64,000 bases of DNA, taken from Tetranychus cinnabarinus. Its lineage: Eukaryota > Arthropoda > Arachnida > Trombidiformes > Tetranychidae. The first letter of the stretch is position 1. Each line of letters opens with the position of its first letter. A program made the position numbers and the translations under genes. Under the pieces are notes generated by a model. It ran no database searches. It was given only the letters and a program-made list of their open reading frames with translations, and was not told the origin of the DNA. The stretch spans positions 6,882,001-6,946,000 of the forward strand of contig WHVY01000005.1 of NCBI GenBank assembly GCA_022266195.1, written 5' to 3'. Of this stretch, positions 38,526 to 50,800 are shown one piece after another.

Positions 38526-38758
38526 TTTGACAGACAATGGCTTTGGCAGCCTTTTCTTGTTTTTTTATTTAAATTTTTAAGACATCCACGTCAATGAAGC
38601 TAATGAAAAACACACATTAAGTTTCTTTCCATTGATCCATTGTTTCTCCCATTCCTATTATCAAAAAAGATTGAAAGTAAAACAATTATATATTATAATT
38701 TTATTATTGCAATGCTTTTGAGTTCATTTTATTTACAAAATCGACCAATACCTTTCAA

Positions 38759-39110
38759 TCAAAATCTGAAATCTCTTTTAAATATTCCCTTGTTGTTAAA
38801 ATTCAAAGTATCATCGTAAAATCTACCTCGCTTTAGTGGAAACAAAGTCAATTTGCCGTTAACACCGTTTTCATATAAACGGTGCTCCAGTTCTTCGTGA
38901 TAAATTCTCAATCTCAGATGGCTCGAGATTGCTTTATTTTGAATATTGGGATCTTTACACGCGAAATATCTGATCCACAAATCGATTTCTTCTTCATTTG
39001 ATTCCATTTTTATCCTTCTCTATGTTTCAAAAGAATCATAAACAACTTTACTTTTAATCTTCCTTTTTCTAGGAGTAATAATGGCTTCAGGTTGATTCCG
39101 TCTGATTGAA
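38759..39110 (-). pseudogene. Ferlin fragment with the LxIYxxELE motif
   Basis: The minus strand encodes NEEEIDLWIRYFACKDPNIQ, then LRLRIYHEELEHRLYENG and LTLFPLKRGRFYDD. Otoferlin-type proteins have a conserved E-D-W-W-S-K-Y-x-A stretch followed by LKIYxxELExxPEF and WLxTFPLYRG between two C2 domains; this piece fits that order with changes. The upstream end continues into EAIITPRKRKIKS, which also occurs at 27625-27880. It is a dislocated exon group. Confidence 0.6.
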
Positions 39111-39800
39111 ATTTTTATGGATAATGGTGGACAGTAAAATTCTTGATCAAGCAAACTCAGTTCAATCTCTTTTGAAAATTGGGAAAATTAGGATTCTTGG
39201 AGTAATTGGAGATAACAGATGACAACATTATTGTGCCACCAACCTCTATATTGACTTTAGGTTTATCAACAGACAACAATTTAACTCGTTTTAAATTACG
39301 TACACCCCAGAAGATTACTTGTAATTTATTTATTATGATTTATTATTTATTATTATGTATTTAGACAAGGCTGGCCTTATCTGTGGAGGAATAGAGATTT
39401 TATCAGTATTGCCACCAACATCGACAGACCCAGACGGGATCTTGGATAATCCTCTGTGCTATCTGTTTCACTGATTTGAATCGACTCAAGAGCCATCAGC
39501 AATTGTCCATCTTTATGGCCATTCAACCAAACATCGTATCATACAACAGCAAATCGTACAAAGCCAAAGGTTACTTTGGATTGACCAATGAGGTCTTCTC
39601 CATCAATGATATCACGATTATAAACATCAACAAGAACGGTTAATGATTAGCTTTGATATCATCTCTAGAACCAATTAAACTTATTAGATACATATCCGAT
39701 AGGTGCACGGTCAACAATGTTTGGCAGCTGATCAGCAATTCCAAACCAACAAAGGATATCAATTTGAGCTGGTATCTGACTATTGGGTTAACCGGCTGCT
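39110..39800 (-). pseudogene. Ferlin fragment, copy 3
   Basis: It matches the copy 2 portion 29520-30060 in fragments: SLLDQEFYCPPLSIN-like start, LLSVDKPKVN, QIRPALSK, SVDVGGN, SIQISETDSTEDYP, GQLLMALES and SKVTFGFVRF, then further upstream PIGYVSN. A short A/T-rich tandem insertion (TTATTTATTATG repeats, 39326-39358) breaks it, and there is a frame loss. It ends at about 39800, where the left edge of duplicated block B follows without any zinc-module gene. Confidence 0.75.
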
Positions 39801-40319
39801 CTTTAGAGCATAGATCTAAATTTTCCAGTTAAATTAACTTTAATTTAGGATCAGGTGAATAAACAATATTTCGAACATTTATTCTGTTTTTAGTGCATAA
39901 TAAAAGAAATAAATTAAGGAAGAACTTATCACAACTGTTTAGGATAATTTAACCTAAAAAATACTGCAATAAAGTTCATGGCAATAATGCGTTTCTACTC
40001 ACTTTTGGCCGATCAAAGTGTGTAAAGCATAAAGTCCAAAAACGAGACTTGGATCGTTTGTTACATCAAAAAATAGTTAAATAGAAGCAATTCATGGCTA
40101 TTAATAGTTTTGATCATACTTACCTGTAGATCTGTTACTAGTAGATCTTGATTACCTGTGCCCACATTAGAACTCTTCTGATCATTGCACTACATGAATC
40201 AGATTACTGTTTTTCCAATGCAATATGGGAGTTTCAAGCGTAAATTAGATTTGATTCATTAAACAATAGCCGATAAAATCAATCAATATTTTATCAATAT
40301 CAATCAATTTTCCATCATT

Positions 40320-40325
40320 TATTAG
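40320..40325 (+). promoter_or_regulatory. Mutated TATA box of secreted glycoprotein copy B
   Basis: TATTAG stands where copy A has TATAAG at 18414-18419; flanks are the same. Confidence 0.4.
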
Positions 40326-40394
40326 TCAATTCAAAAGCTTTAAAAGCGTCAAACTAGGTGAGAAAACTTGTCAGTTCTTGCGAAGTGATTAAAA

Positions 40395-41559
40395 TGTATT
40401 CCTCTTTTTTGTTCATTTTCATCTTAAAGGGTGTAACACTTAACAGCCTGCAAATTTAGAAGATAAGAATAAAATTGAGCTTACCTTTATCATAAAATTT
40501 GTTGATATCGATGACCAATGACCAATTGGTCTTGGTTTCCTGTCTCTGGGGCTTCATTATCTGTGTTCATCTTCATCAATATCAACAAATTTTATGATAA
40601 AGGTAAGCTCAATTTTATTTTTATCTTCAAAATTTGCAGGCTGTTAAGTGTTACACCCTTTAATTAATTTTCAAGTTGAAGCTAAAAACTCATGTAATGA
40701 TGAGTGTTCAACTAAAAAGTATTGTATATCAAGTGATGGTTCTGGTGTTTGCTCAAACAATAATCTCGCAACAGCTAAATTCGCAGTGGTTCCAGACTTT
40801 GGTACTTATGATTATCTCCAATTAACCCTGACAGGCTATAATGTAACATCAGATGCCGAAAAAACAATCACATTGAGCTTTGATCGATTTGGCTCTCCCA
40901 TAAATAGATACACTTGTTATAAATCGTCTAATGGATCATTTGGTGCACGGTTTGATCGGAGTTCCCTCAGTTTAACAACTGGATCATCGTATTACACGGA
41001 TGGTGTTTTGAACTGTACTTGGACTTTCAATCGTTATGATCTTATCTGGCCAATGGGTGTAGATCTGTTTAAAGATGACATAACACAATCAATATCGCTC
41101 TATCACGACTCACAGAAAGTTTTAGTTGCTCCAAACATTACCCAACTCCCAATCTATCACGCTCAATATCTTAAGTGCTGTAATAAGGTTCATGGTAATG
41201 GTGCGTTTTCGCTCACTTTTGACCAAACTGATAAACAAATACGTTATCGACTTTACAATTGGGAATACATTAAAGAAATGACCATAACTCTAACGCGGCA
41301 AGATGGAATCGGATTGAAATTTGTAGTTCATCTTTATGAAAATGTAATATATGCCTACATTATCAATGTCTATCAATATAGAAATGACCAACTCATGAAA
41401 CCATTCGTGTACGCGGGCAAAATGTGCTCATGGACTACTCCTCTTATTATGGGCGATACACAGATCAGTTTTGATGCATCTACCAGTGTCTTTGACCTAC
41501 AAGTTGAAGTTGACGATGTCATAGTTTACGATGAAAAAGGTGTTGAATTGAAAAGTTAA
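40395..41559 (+). pseudogene. Secreted glycoprotein, copy B, split by a TTAA element
   Basis: The ATG at 40395 begins the same signal peptide as copy A (MYSSFLFIFIL) but a 232-bp element interrupts it after 11 codons and gives a TAG after another 10. Beyond the element the frame from INFQVEA to the TAA at 41559 is completely open and differs from copy A by very few residues (Ser to Ala before GKMCS; Asn to Asp near the C-terminus). Use of a GTG inside the element as start would lack a signal peptide, so a secreted product is unlikely. The open body shows that the insertion is recent. Confidence 0.85.
40428..40659. mobile_element. piggyBac-like MITE with TTAA target duplication
   Basis: Ends AGGGTGTAACACTTAACAGCC and its reverse complement bound a 232-bp element flanked by TTAA at 40424-40427 and 40660-40663. 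Copy A has a single TTAA at the same place (ATCTTAATTAATTTTC), an exact empty site. Nearly the whole element folds back: arms of about 85 bp (GAGCTTACCTTTATC and reverse complement) around a centre of about 60 bp. TTAA duplication is the mark of piggyBac-type transposases. Confidence 0.95.
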
Positions 41560-41636
41560 TAAAATTTCGAACGAAATCAAATCAATGTTTATACGAAAAC
41601 TTAATCAAGAAATAAATTGAACTTTTATTATTATAA

Positions 41637-42106
41637 CAAGCTGAGCCACGATCATGACTGATCGTAAATTTCTTTTCACTAATACAGTAAATCCAATCCA
41701 CATTTGAAGACTTAAATTATTGATGAAAAACCATTTTCAATGAGAAAAAATAAAATAAAATTTGGTTCAACAGTTGAGGCAACATATTTTTTACCTAACT
41801 CTTTACTCGAAAGATGGTTTTACATATCCTTCTAATTCAACAATAAACCAACAATCAACCTGAACCAAAAAATTTTTCCCCCAAAGTCAATGATAAAAGA
41901 TACGGATTCTGCATTTTTTCCCCTACCCTGTTTAAACGCTAATTTCTCAGGTACCTGAATTCCGATGAAGTTCAGACTATTTTTCGTGGATGTAGTTTAA
42001 TCATGACTTTCAGGCTGTGAAAAAAATTTCTTTAGAATCCTTTTAGTTTGGCCACAATCTTTACACAAAAATTTCATGTTTTGACTTTATATATGGTATA
42101 GATAAT
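41637..42106. other. Extra 470 bp in block B
   Basis: The sequence from CAAGCTGAGCCACGATC to GGTATAGATAA is absent from block A, where 19495 continues straight into TTTTGGCTTTTCATT. It has no terminal repeats or coding sequence that I can see. It may be an insertion in B or a deletion in A. Confidence 0.6.
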
Positions 42107-42631
42107 TTTGAGTTTTCATTCCATTATTACAAGTGAGAGAGATTTGTATGTCTCAAGATTCGCATTAAGATTCAACCTTAAAATGAATCATAATCATGAA
42201 AATAAATCTAGGCCATTCGATATTCGTTTGGTTCCTTTTTATTAAAAAATTATTGGTGTAGATTAATTTCATCTCATTTTTCATATATTTTAAGATTCAT
42301 GATGAATAAACATAGGAGTTTAAAGGACAATATGTAGATATAGATAAAGGATTAACCTACCAATCCTTCAGTTCGTAATACTTGTATTCATGATGTTGAT
42401 CATGGATAAAATCAAAAGGATACTTTGATAATAAGTTGAAACATTATTATTAATTAATTATTTAATTATCTGAATCTTCGCAGAAATTTTCAGTTTACCA
42501 TCCATGTTTCATCTATTAGAATGAACATTAACCCTTTGAAATCAAAGTATGTAATAATAAGATATGAATAGCAATAAAAATCAGAATCATTGACCCTTTT
42601 CAATAAATTCAAGTATTATTGAACAATGATA

Positions 42632-42759
42632 TTAAAGATACACGGAGATCAATTGAGTTTTATACTTTGAGTTTGACTCGCAAATATTATCTTTGTAGGT
42701 TTCTATGAACTCCAGTGGATCATCTGGTGCTACCACTAGCTCTGCTAAGAGCTTGCCTG
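42632..42759 (-). other. Possible last exon of an unidentified gene
   Basis: On the minus strand an acceptor (TTTTGAAG) at 42760 opens a frame of 42 residues reading KLLAELVVAPDDPLEFIETY and ending at a TAA at 42632. Block A keeps its second half at 21300-21400 but has a deletion across the acceptor. No family recognised and no partner exon found. Confidence 0.35.
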
Positions 42760-43054
42760 CTTCAAAACAAACAAAAAATACAAGATCGTCAGTGATTAGA
42801 GGTTTCGATTGAATGACTAGGAAAACAAAGAAAGTTGACTGAATTTCAAAAATTGATTGAACTCGGAAGCATTTCAATAATGAAATTACACATTTATTTT
42901 CCTTTCAATATTCTTTGATAACGGACATACGAAAAGCAATGGATAGTTTAAAGAAACGCAGTGTCGCTTAGATGTGTGTTTTTCAAGAGCATCTATATCT
43001 TCATTAACGACGATTCCTTGGAAAATATTTAAAAACAAAAATCTTGAAGAAGTC

Positions 43055-43230
43055 TTTGTCTTTGAATGGTAATCAGTTTCTTGTAATACAAACTTTCGAC
43101 ATTCTTGTTATGGTGCTTGAAACTTTTATCAGCCAACAGAGTAACAGTTGAATCGTCAACAGGAATTGAATTCCATCTTCTTACAAGAACCTCCGAAAAG
43201 AAAACTGCTTTTATGATGGATTAAATTTTG
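43055..43230 (-). pseudogene. Cystatin pseudogene fragment
   Basis: The minus strand matches exon 1 of the cystatins in wording (SIPVDDSTVTLLADK, KHHNKN, LYYKKLITIQ) but the start ATG is changed, a TAA follows almost at once, and the inhibitory loop and exon 2 are missing. The 3' flank at 42900-43050 matches the flank of the intact gene at 26340-26540. In block A only the signal-peptide part remains (21408-21470). Confidence 0.75.
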
Positions 43231-43235
43231 TAACG

Positions 43236-44179
43236 ATTTCTTTGAACGAGTATTTAAGACCAAAGTGAAAATTGTAAAAATGAATCGATATGATGTCCAA
43301 AGATCAATGTAGAGTTCAGTTACAGAAAAGTAATTTTTATTAAAAGAAAAGAAGAAAACTTACAAAACTTAGAAACTTGTTAATCTAAAAGTTTTTATAA
43401 TTGCAGACTCCGAATCGAGATGACAATGAAATAAAACACATTCTTCTTAAACAACAGGTCAGTTTGACCTTTGAAGACTCATAGAGTCTTCGTTGAGTTC
43501 AGTTACCTTGGGTCCTTGTATAAGTTATTTGGGCTCCAGGGTGGATAGTCAAGAAGAAAAGTATGGATGAAGGTTCTAAGTTCTCATTCTGAGAGCTTTA
43601 TTTGAGTACTAAATTTGTGTACTGATGAGTACTAATTTTTAGTACTAGGTTTATTGATTATCTCATCGAAAACAATCACTTTTTTACAGGGAACAAACGA
43701 CGCGATAACTTGTCAACAAATGAATAACTGATTGCGAATTAACTAGATATGAACAAAGAGAAGAATTGAAATTCACAAGGCTGATCAATATTTCCATTGA
43801 TTTTTATCTGGCAAAGGGAAAACTTATCTCTGAAAAGAACTGAAGCAGAACTGAAAATGAACCAACAGTAACTAGTTAATTCTGTGATGAAGATTATCAG
43901 TTGGTACAAAATATCATTTACTGATTATATTGGCTTGGATGGAATAACATTCATTGTTAGAAGAAGACGTTTGGTGAAGACGATTTGAAATGTAGCGAAA
44001 TCTCTTTAATCAAAAATAGTATCAATATGATATTCAGCTCATGACAGTCAATTTCGTTTAAAAAGACCCAAATTCGATTTTTCAATGTCAATAGTCGAAA
44101 AATTATTCATAAAGAAATCGTAATTTACAAATTATCAAAGTGAGCTTCATAGTGGATGTCTTATTGCATTTATTTTCAG
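43236..44179. other. Leader region of COR-TIR copy B
   Basis: Matches 21480-22301 with one additional stretch at 43400-43540. No gene. Confidence 0.55.
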
Positions 44180-47100
44180 CGAAAACGAAATCGATGATTG
44201 TATTCTGGATAACCGGAGAAGCTGTTTGACTGATTTAAATGGCTCTTGGCGACTAAACGATTTAAATGATGTTGAACTAAATTTGCCAGATGAAGAGACT
44301 TTGTTTAAAATGATGAGCTACAACATCGTTAAGGAATTGAAGATCAACAAATCAAATAAGGAAGAAAACGACGAAAATATAACTCTAAATGCAGCTGAGA
44401 TACTAAAGTCAGCTCTTAAATTGTCTAATAGGAAGAATGATCATTTCGATGATATAAATGGTCTTGATGACCAAGAAACAGTTAGTTCCATTTCTGTGTG
44501 AACTCAATTACGATCCAAAATATAACATCAAAGCATTAGTTATAGCAATAGATTGGTTTTATGTGTCTTTTTAGCAGCAACAAAGACTTTGGGTTTACCT
44601 AAAAACAACACATTAACAAAATTGCAGCATTTGTACACAAAGTGATACAAATTGGCACAAAAAAACGGGCAAAAATAGATTTCATTCAAATTTAAATTCT
44701 GTAGGTCTGTTGGGACATGAAAACAGACCTTTTTCATGCGAAGAATCATAACTGTAGGTGATGCCGTTCTCGAAATATCGAGACTCAAATTTTTAAGGCC
44801 AATGGCCAAAATCAAGAAAACTGTCGATGAATTGAAAAAGTTGTTTGTTTCATGATATTTAATAACAAATTTTATGAGCGAATACCAAGTTTCAGTACTC
44901 TAACTCACACGGTCACAGAAATAAGTCGCTTTAATTAGAAATCGAACTTATCAGTTTTACGGAAAATTAAAGTTTTATTTCATTAAGTCAAGTCCATTTT
45001 CTAATTGCCCATTAAAATTCACATCAGGTAAATGAAGTTTCATGGAAAAATTTGCCTCCATAATTGTACAAAAAGCGGACAAAGTTTCAAATTCGAACTT
45101 GAATTTCTCGAAAACTATTAATGAGAGAAGCTTTTAAATCGCATAAAAGGGATCGGTTTTCATGTCCCTTCAAACATTCAGAGTCTAAATATGAATGAAA
45201 TCTATTTTTACCCGTTTTTTCGTGTCAATTTGTATCACTTTGTACATTAATGTTACAATTGTGTTAAATGCTTCTTTTTGCTAACAACTCAATACAAAAC
45301 TAGGTATCTGAAGCTAGGAAAGGTTTACAATATTGAAATAGCGTCGATTCAATGTAGTATTTTCACGGCTAACCATGTAAATTTGCCACTAGGGCTAAGT
45401 TTGGTTGGCCTGTTCTATTTTGTTTCCGAATTATGGGATTCCTTTCAGTCTTCACTATTTTATTTCTAATCGTTTTGTCTTCAGGTTAAATTGTTACCAG
45501 TTAAGTTGCGCGAAATGATTGATAATATGCTAGCAAAGCAGGCCAATATATCATATGTTTCTGATATCGATGAGAAGGAAATACAACCAACGATTTATAC
45601 AAAATACAATTTTTGGGACTTTCAAGGGAACTTCAAGGGACTTTATTATATTTTCTAATAAACTAAGTAAGTTGATCAATCTAATTTATTCTCTCCGTTC
45701 ATTCAGTAACTTGTAACAGTTAATTTTTCATGACTAATTAAAAGACAGACATTTGGCACAAAAATGACTTTACACTCACAACTTGGCAATATAATAATAG
45801 TCTGATTTATTTGTTCAAATAGGAGGTTAGCTGATTTGCTCAGGAAAGGTTTACCGATCGATTGTCCATTCAAATACTTTCCTATTGACTGTTCATCAAT
45901 CACCGATTCTCAAATTAATGAGATTAGATCGGCTGTCGATGAGATTGTGTTGCAGCAAAAGTTGATTGACCATGATATACCTTATTCGTGGATCCAGTTT
46001 GAGCAAATTATCGAGAGACTGGTTCGAAAGGGAATCCATTTTGTTGACATTAATCAAATTTACGAATTAACCAAAGTACACATTAGTGATGTTAAGTCAA
46101 TGGACGTTCTTCCAGCCATCCTTCAATTTTATCATCTTTCAGGACGCCTCTACCTTTTCAAGTCAAGCTATTCGACCTCAAACGACATGCTAATTGTTTT
46201 GGTGAACTCAATTCGATTTCAATATTTTAAGTAAACCTAAATTTTATTTATGATTCTATTTTTTCAATGTTAATAAATCGAAAAATGATTTATAAAGAAA
46301 TCGTAATTTACAAATTTCTATCAAAATTAATGTATCAAAGTGAGTTATCATTTTGCAATTGAACCCAAAGTCCAAACCTACAGTTAAAATGAATTTTTCC
46401 AATACTTTTACATTGATCTTCAGTTCTTTTCAATTTTTGATCTTTTCTTGTTTCTCATTGATAGGTTGTTGAATGTGATTATCGACAAATCCGCACAAAT
46501 TTTGTCCAAAAATATTTTCCTGTTTTGCCATATTATGCATCAGGTAGTTAATATTTATAAAGCCCATTATCGCCTGAAATTGAACTTTGCTATTTTTGAT
46601 GTCTCTTAGCTTCTGTCATTATTGCTTGTTTAACTCCTCGTTATGCTTCTTCAAGGATTTGTGCACGTGAAGTAACTCTTGCCGATGTCCTGAGGAAACC
46701 CATTTTACCAGTAATGCTTGAACCAACTCCTTGGCCACCTCCAGGACCAATGGCTGTAGTCATGAGCTCTCTTGTTTTCGTCGATTTGTGCGGTATGTAA
46801 CGAGCTATTCTTTTTCATATTGTTAATTCAGTGAGATACTTGCATGAGTAAATCAATAAAAAAGCACTAAAGCAATAATTTCAATCAAACGAATTGCATT
46901 TTTACACTTTTATTGAATAAAAATAAGTCTATTAGTACAAGTGTTCATTGTGACAATTTAAGGAGTTTCATCAAAATGTTTATTTTGATTTGAAAGTAAA
47001 ACATTTATTTTTGTTTTTTCTAGGTGTTGGTGGTCATGGAGGAATTGGTAAAAGTGGCGAGTGATAAAGTGGTAAAAAAATTCTGAAACTCGATTTCGTG

Positions 47101-47240
47101 ATATCCTTAACACCATTTCTCGATGCATTGCTGGTAATCCTGATGCAGCGATTCCTTATCGTAATCAAACTTTAAGACATCTATTCTACCCAACAATAGG
47201 ATATCAAACTGTTCAATTCGTAATATCGTTTAAATAATGT
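44180..47240 (+). pseudogene. COR-TIR gene, copy B (TIR start present, later exon frameshifted)
   Basis: Exon 44180-44480 repeats the acidic exon of copy A. The COR exon (about 45820-46230) runs on further than in copy A: after the winged-helix part it reads NDMLIVLVNSIRF, like the conserved strand-helix of COR domains. Two exons absent in copy A are here: 46465-46543 (VVECDYRQIRTNFVQKYF) and 46610-46792, with ACLTPRYASSRICAREVTLA, KPILPVMLE and SSLVFVDLC, joined in frame. This wording fits the second half of an animal TIR domain: SxxYxxSxxCxxEvexA, then KPIIPvxLE, then a Gxxxxvxf strand. The Glu in CAREV sits where NAD-cleaving TIR domains have their catalytic Glu. The next exon (47024 on) opens GVGGHGGIGKSG but a short insertion gives GAG-TGA, and most of the C-terminal part is deleted near 47190. 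Copy A has an intact version of this last part. Confidence 0.6.
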
Positions 47241-47607
47241 TTATTCAATTTTGTAAACAAAAATGCCATCCATGCCAAAATTGAAAGCCTCAACCTTTCA
47301 GTTTATGTTTAGTTATTAATGAAATGTTTATTTGTAAATCTTTCAGTTGTTAAAATCTCTACCAACAGATGGAGTAATATCTCAGAGCAAGATGGTCAAT
47401 GAATGATCAAGTTTGCTGATGAATTCATTGGTTTATACGTTGTATAGTACATCTATTGCCGAACATACGCGAAGTCGTTGTATTTTTGTGACCTGAAAAT
47501 CAATAATACTTTTCATTCTTGAATAGATAAATTGGATTCGTTCATACGAAATGTAACCGCATTTTAACCCATTTTTAGACTCTATTGGTGTTTCTCAGAA
47601 CTTTTCA

Positions 47608-47830
47608 TTACATTTTATTACAAATTTCTTTTATTATAAGCTTGAAATTAAAATAATACTTGGTTAATCGTCTTCGCGTCTCAAGAGCGTTTAGTCTGAA
47701 CATTGATTCGCACAATGAAGAAACATTAAGAAGATTAACTGTTTCATCACTTGTAGACGAGGAAATCTGTGAAGGTTGAGACAAGAAAAGTTCTGAAACT
47801 GATGTGATGACAGGAAAGTAAATCAGCAAT
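47608..47830 (-). other. Possible terminal exon of an unidentified gene, copy B
   Basis: Counterpart of 26067-26273 (SELFLSQPSQISSSTSDETV). A plausible acceptor lies at its upstream end (CATCACATCAG), but the frame continues open upstream in sequence without protein character. Block similarity ends soon after, near 47820. Confidence 0.35.
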
Positions 47831-47899
47831 TTTAAATAACCCAAAGAATGCTGAATTGGATGTAAAGAGATAAAACAAAACAACTTTTTGATCAAGGAA

Positions 47900-50800
47900 A
47901 AGGTTGCTACTGCAAACAAAAAGTTGTCATTAACATTAACATAGACGTGAGGCAAGCAAGAAAAGCAAGAAAAGACGAAAGGAAAAAACAAGGTAAAAAC
48001 GTATTTCTAATCAACGTACAAGTATTATAATTTGACAAAATCAAATTCAGAATAACTCTTTTTTTGGGTTTAGGAAAAGATTGCAATTTATTTCCAAACT
48101 AGAGACATTCCATTGGAATTTTACGTAAATTGTTGCAATACGAAAGTTAATTGACTCAATGATGTCAGTTAGATAGCTGTAAAGTTCACTTATTACCTAC
48201 GGCTGTTTACCCAATGAATTAACCACTAGCCTCTGTAAATGTTTTTTAGCAACAGTTTTTTGTTACTTTTTCATTTCGTCATTCAGATATTCATAAATAG
48301 ATTAAACCACCAAAAGGCAAATCTATTTATAAATGTGTAGGAATAGAGTTGAAATCGGCATTCTATTGCTTCACAGCGAAGATCCATTGTTATTTGGATA
48401 TTGTTGCCCATAATGGCACCAATTGTAAATAGTCTTCGAGTTGTTGGTTATCGTCTTCATCTTGTAATTGATCCTATCCAAATCATGATCAACACGATTA
48501 TTTAAATGAACAAGATTGGTATCTAACTGATTTGGTTCCGGTTTTTTGTTACCACCATTCAACATGCAAAGTGAATATCAATATGCAGTCAACCAAATTA
48601 ATACCTGGAAAGCACATCGCGAAAAGCTGGAAAAAAATGAAAAATCAAAATGTAAACAAGTTAAAAATCATTTCCCCATTACCTGATTACCTTCAACTGA
48701 TTATCATCTTTGGTAATTAAGATTATCCGGTCTGATTAGATGTAAAATTTTAAAAGAAAGATGGTTAACCCCTTTTGAGGATCCATTAATAAACATCTGA
48801 TTTGTTGCTGTTACTCATTTCCAGCAAGTAACGTTTGTCTTCTCGTCCTTGACCTTGTTCAATTTGGTTGATTATCAGTTTGATGATTGATCAATTAAAC
48901 ACTAATCTATTGACAGTTAAATTAACAGGTAATCGTGTTAATAAACCTGTAAACACAAAAAGAAACGATAAGATAAAACACAGAACAAAAGGATTCATTG
49001 AATGAATCAACGTTGGTTACAGCTGAGCAAAGAAACCGCTCTTCTCAATAACTCACTGTGACTCATTTCCAATGGCGCAATTATTTGATTGTCGCCTTGT
49101 TTTAATCTTTAATCACTATTGTGACTCTCATTATAAGCTGTTTAACATTGAAACAATTAATGTGTCAGTGTAAGATGGTAACACAATTTATTATTTTAAC
49201 ACTCATATTTCCTGGTATTTAGCATTGTAATGGATTACAATAACTTCAGATAGCATTTTACAGCAAGAATTTATATTCAGTTGACTGTTTAGACCAAACA
49301 TTGAAATTATTGCGTTTCATCATCACAAACATGATATGATGATCAATAACAAGAGTTGAAACCATCATGGAAGCTGAAAGTTGAAGCTGAAAGGTCAAGA
49401 AATCAGCAAAAGGAGGAAAAGCTTAAAACTCTTTAGGTCAAGCTAACTTTCATTTTCATGAGATTACAAACAAACAAACAAGCTACAAATTTTCAATGCA
49501 ATTAACCTGTAATCCAAACTAATTAAATGTTTTCTCCTTTCTATATCCACTGTCTATTTAGACCTTAATAATAACCTTTACAATGACCTTTACAAAGTGT
49601 TTTCAAAATGAACCAATTACTATTTGAAATCCGAATAAATCTAAATGTAAGGTTTGAAGAGCTAAATTAAACCTTAATCAATATGATTTTAGCAAGAAAA
49701 TTAACATTATTTGATGAATTTAGATTTAAATGTTTAACTTTGAAAAACACAGTTTCATTGATTTCGTGAAATCACCTGAATTTAACCCAAAGATTGAATG
49801 AAAAAACCGTTTTAATTGTTGACAGAAAAAAGGATTACACCAAATTTAGTAATCAATATCGAAATTGTTGATTTAATTGATGCTAAAATAGCAGTTATGA
49901 CGCTTTGATTACTGTAACTCGAAGGGACAATTTAACGATTCTTCCTATTTTAATGTTGATGATTGATGAAGAACCTGAAATGTCCAGAAAAAGAGCAACA
50001 TTTTTCGTTACTTCAATGCTGTAATCATTTGAATCGGGAAATGTGATTAAAATGGGCAAAGTTAACAATTTAACTTCCTTTGATTAACTGACTGACAAGA
50101 TTGCATTATTGTTATTTGAATGAAAATATAAACATTATTTTACCTGGAAATGAAAGTTAAAAATGAAAGTTTAAAATACTTTTAGGCTGATCATGATGAT
50201 GATATGGAAAGGCTTGAGGCTTGAAGGATGAGGAAGAGATGAAGATGAATATTAACATTAATGATGATGTTACATTGAGTATGCTTAATTTTACCAGATT
50301 TTAATTTAATAGTAATTCAAAAGTGAACATCATCAACATTTTAAACACACAATTTGAAAGGTTGTTATTAATGTGTTGTCCTATTAAGACAAGATTAGGT
50401 AACATCAAGAAACACTTTGCAAATTTTTGCTGTTCAACAATTCAAATTAATTATAATTATAGATTGAAATTAAATTGTGTAAATTCAATGAAAAAGGTTA
50501 AATTAAAAGTAAATTTCATAATGATTAAGCTTTACAGAAAATTTAATTCTGATTAATCACTTGTAAAGCTTGGTTTGCCATTCAATCCGCTTGGCGATTC
50601 CTTTCAAGTTAACCAGATTTCTTTGGGTTAACTTGGATTTAACTGGATTTGTCAATAAGTAAATTCATTATTAGATTAATAAATCCTATTAAATGGTTGA
50701 GTTAATAAATTGTTGGACTTTTGATTCAATTATAAAACAATTACTTTTAACACTTTATTCAATTTAAAATGACCGCTTTAAATTTGTAACAATTAACAAG

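Noticed and set aside
40428..40659. The MITE in glycoprotein copy B acting as a spliced intron
   Set aside because: GT and AG dinucleotides exist near the ends, but the joins I tried bring an in-frame TAA right after the acceptor.
40648..41559. Copy B glycoprotein starting inside the element
   Set aside because: The first codon is GTG, not ATG, and the product would have no full signal peptide.
48371..48565. Minus-strand frame and an alternative acidic frame near it
   Set aside because: Two frames look weakly protein-like, neither has a start or splice support, and no family fits.
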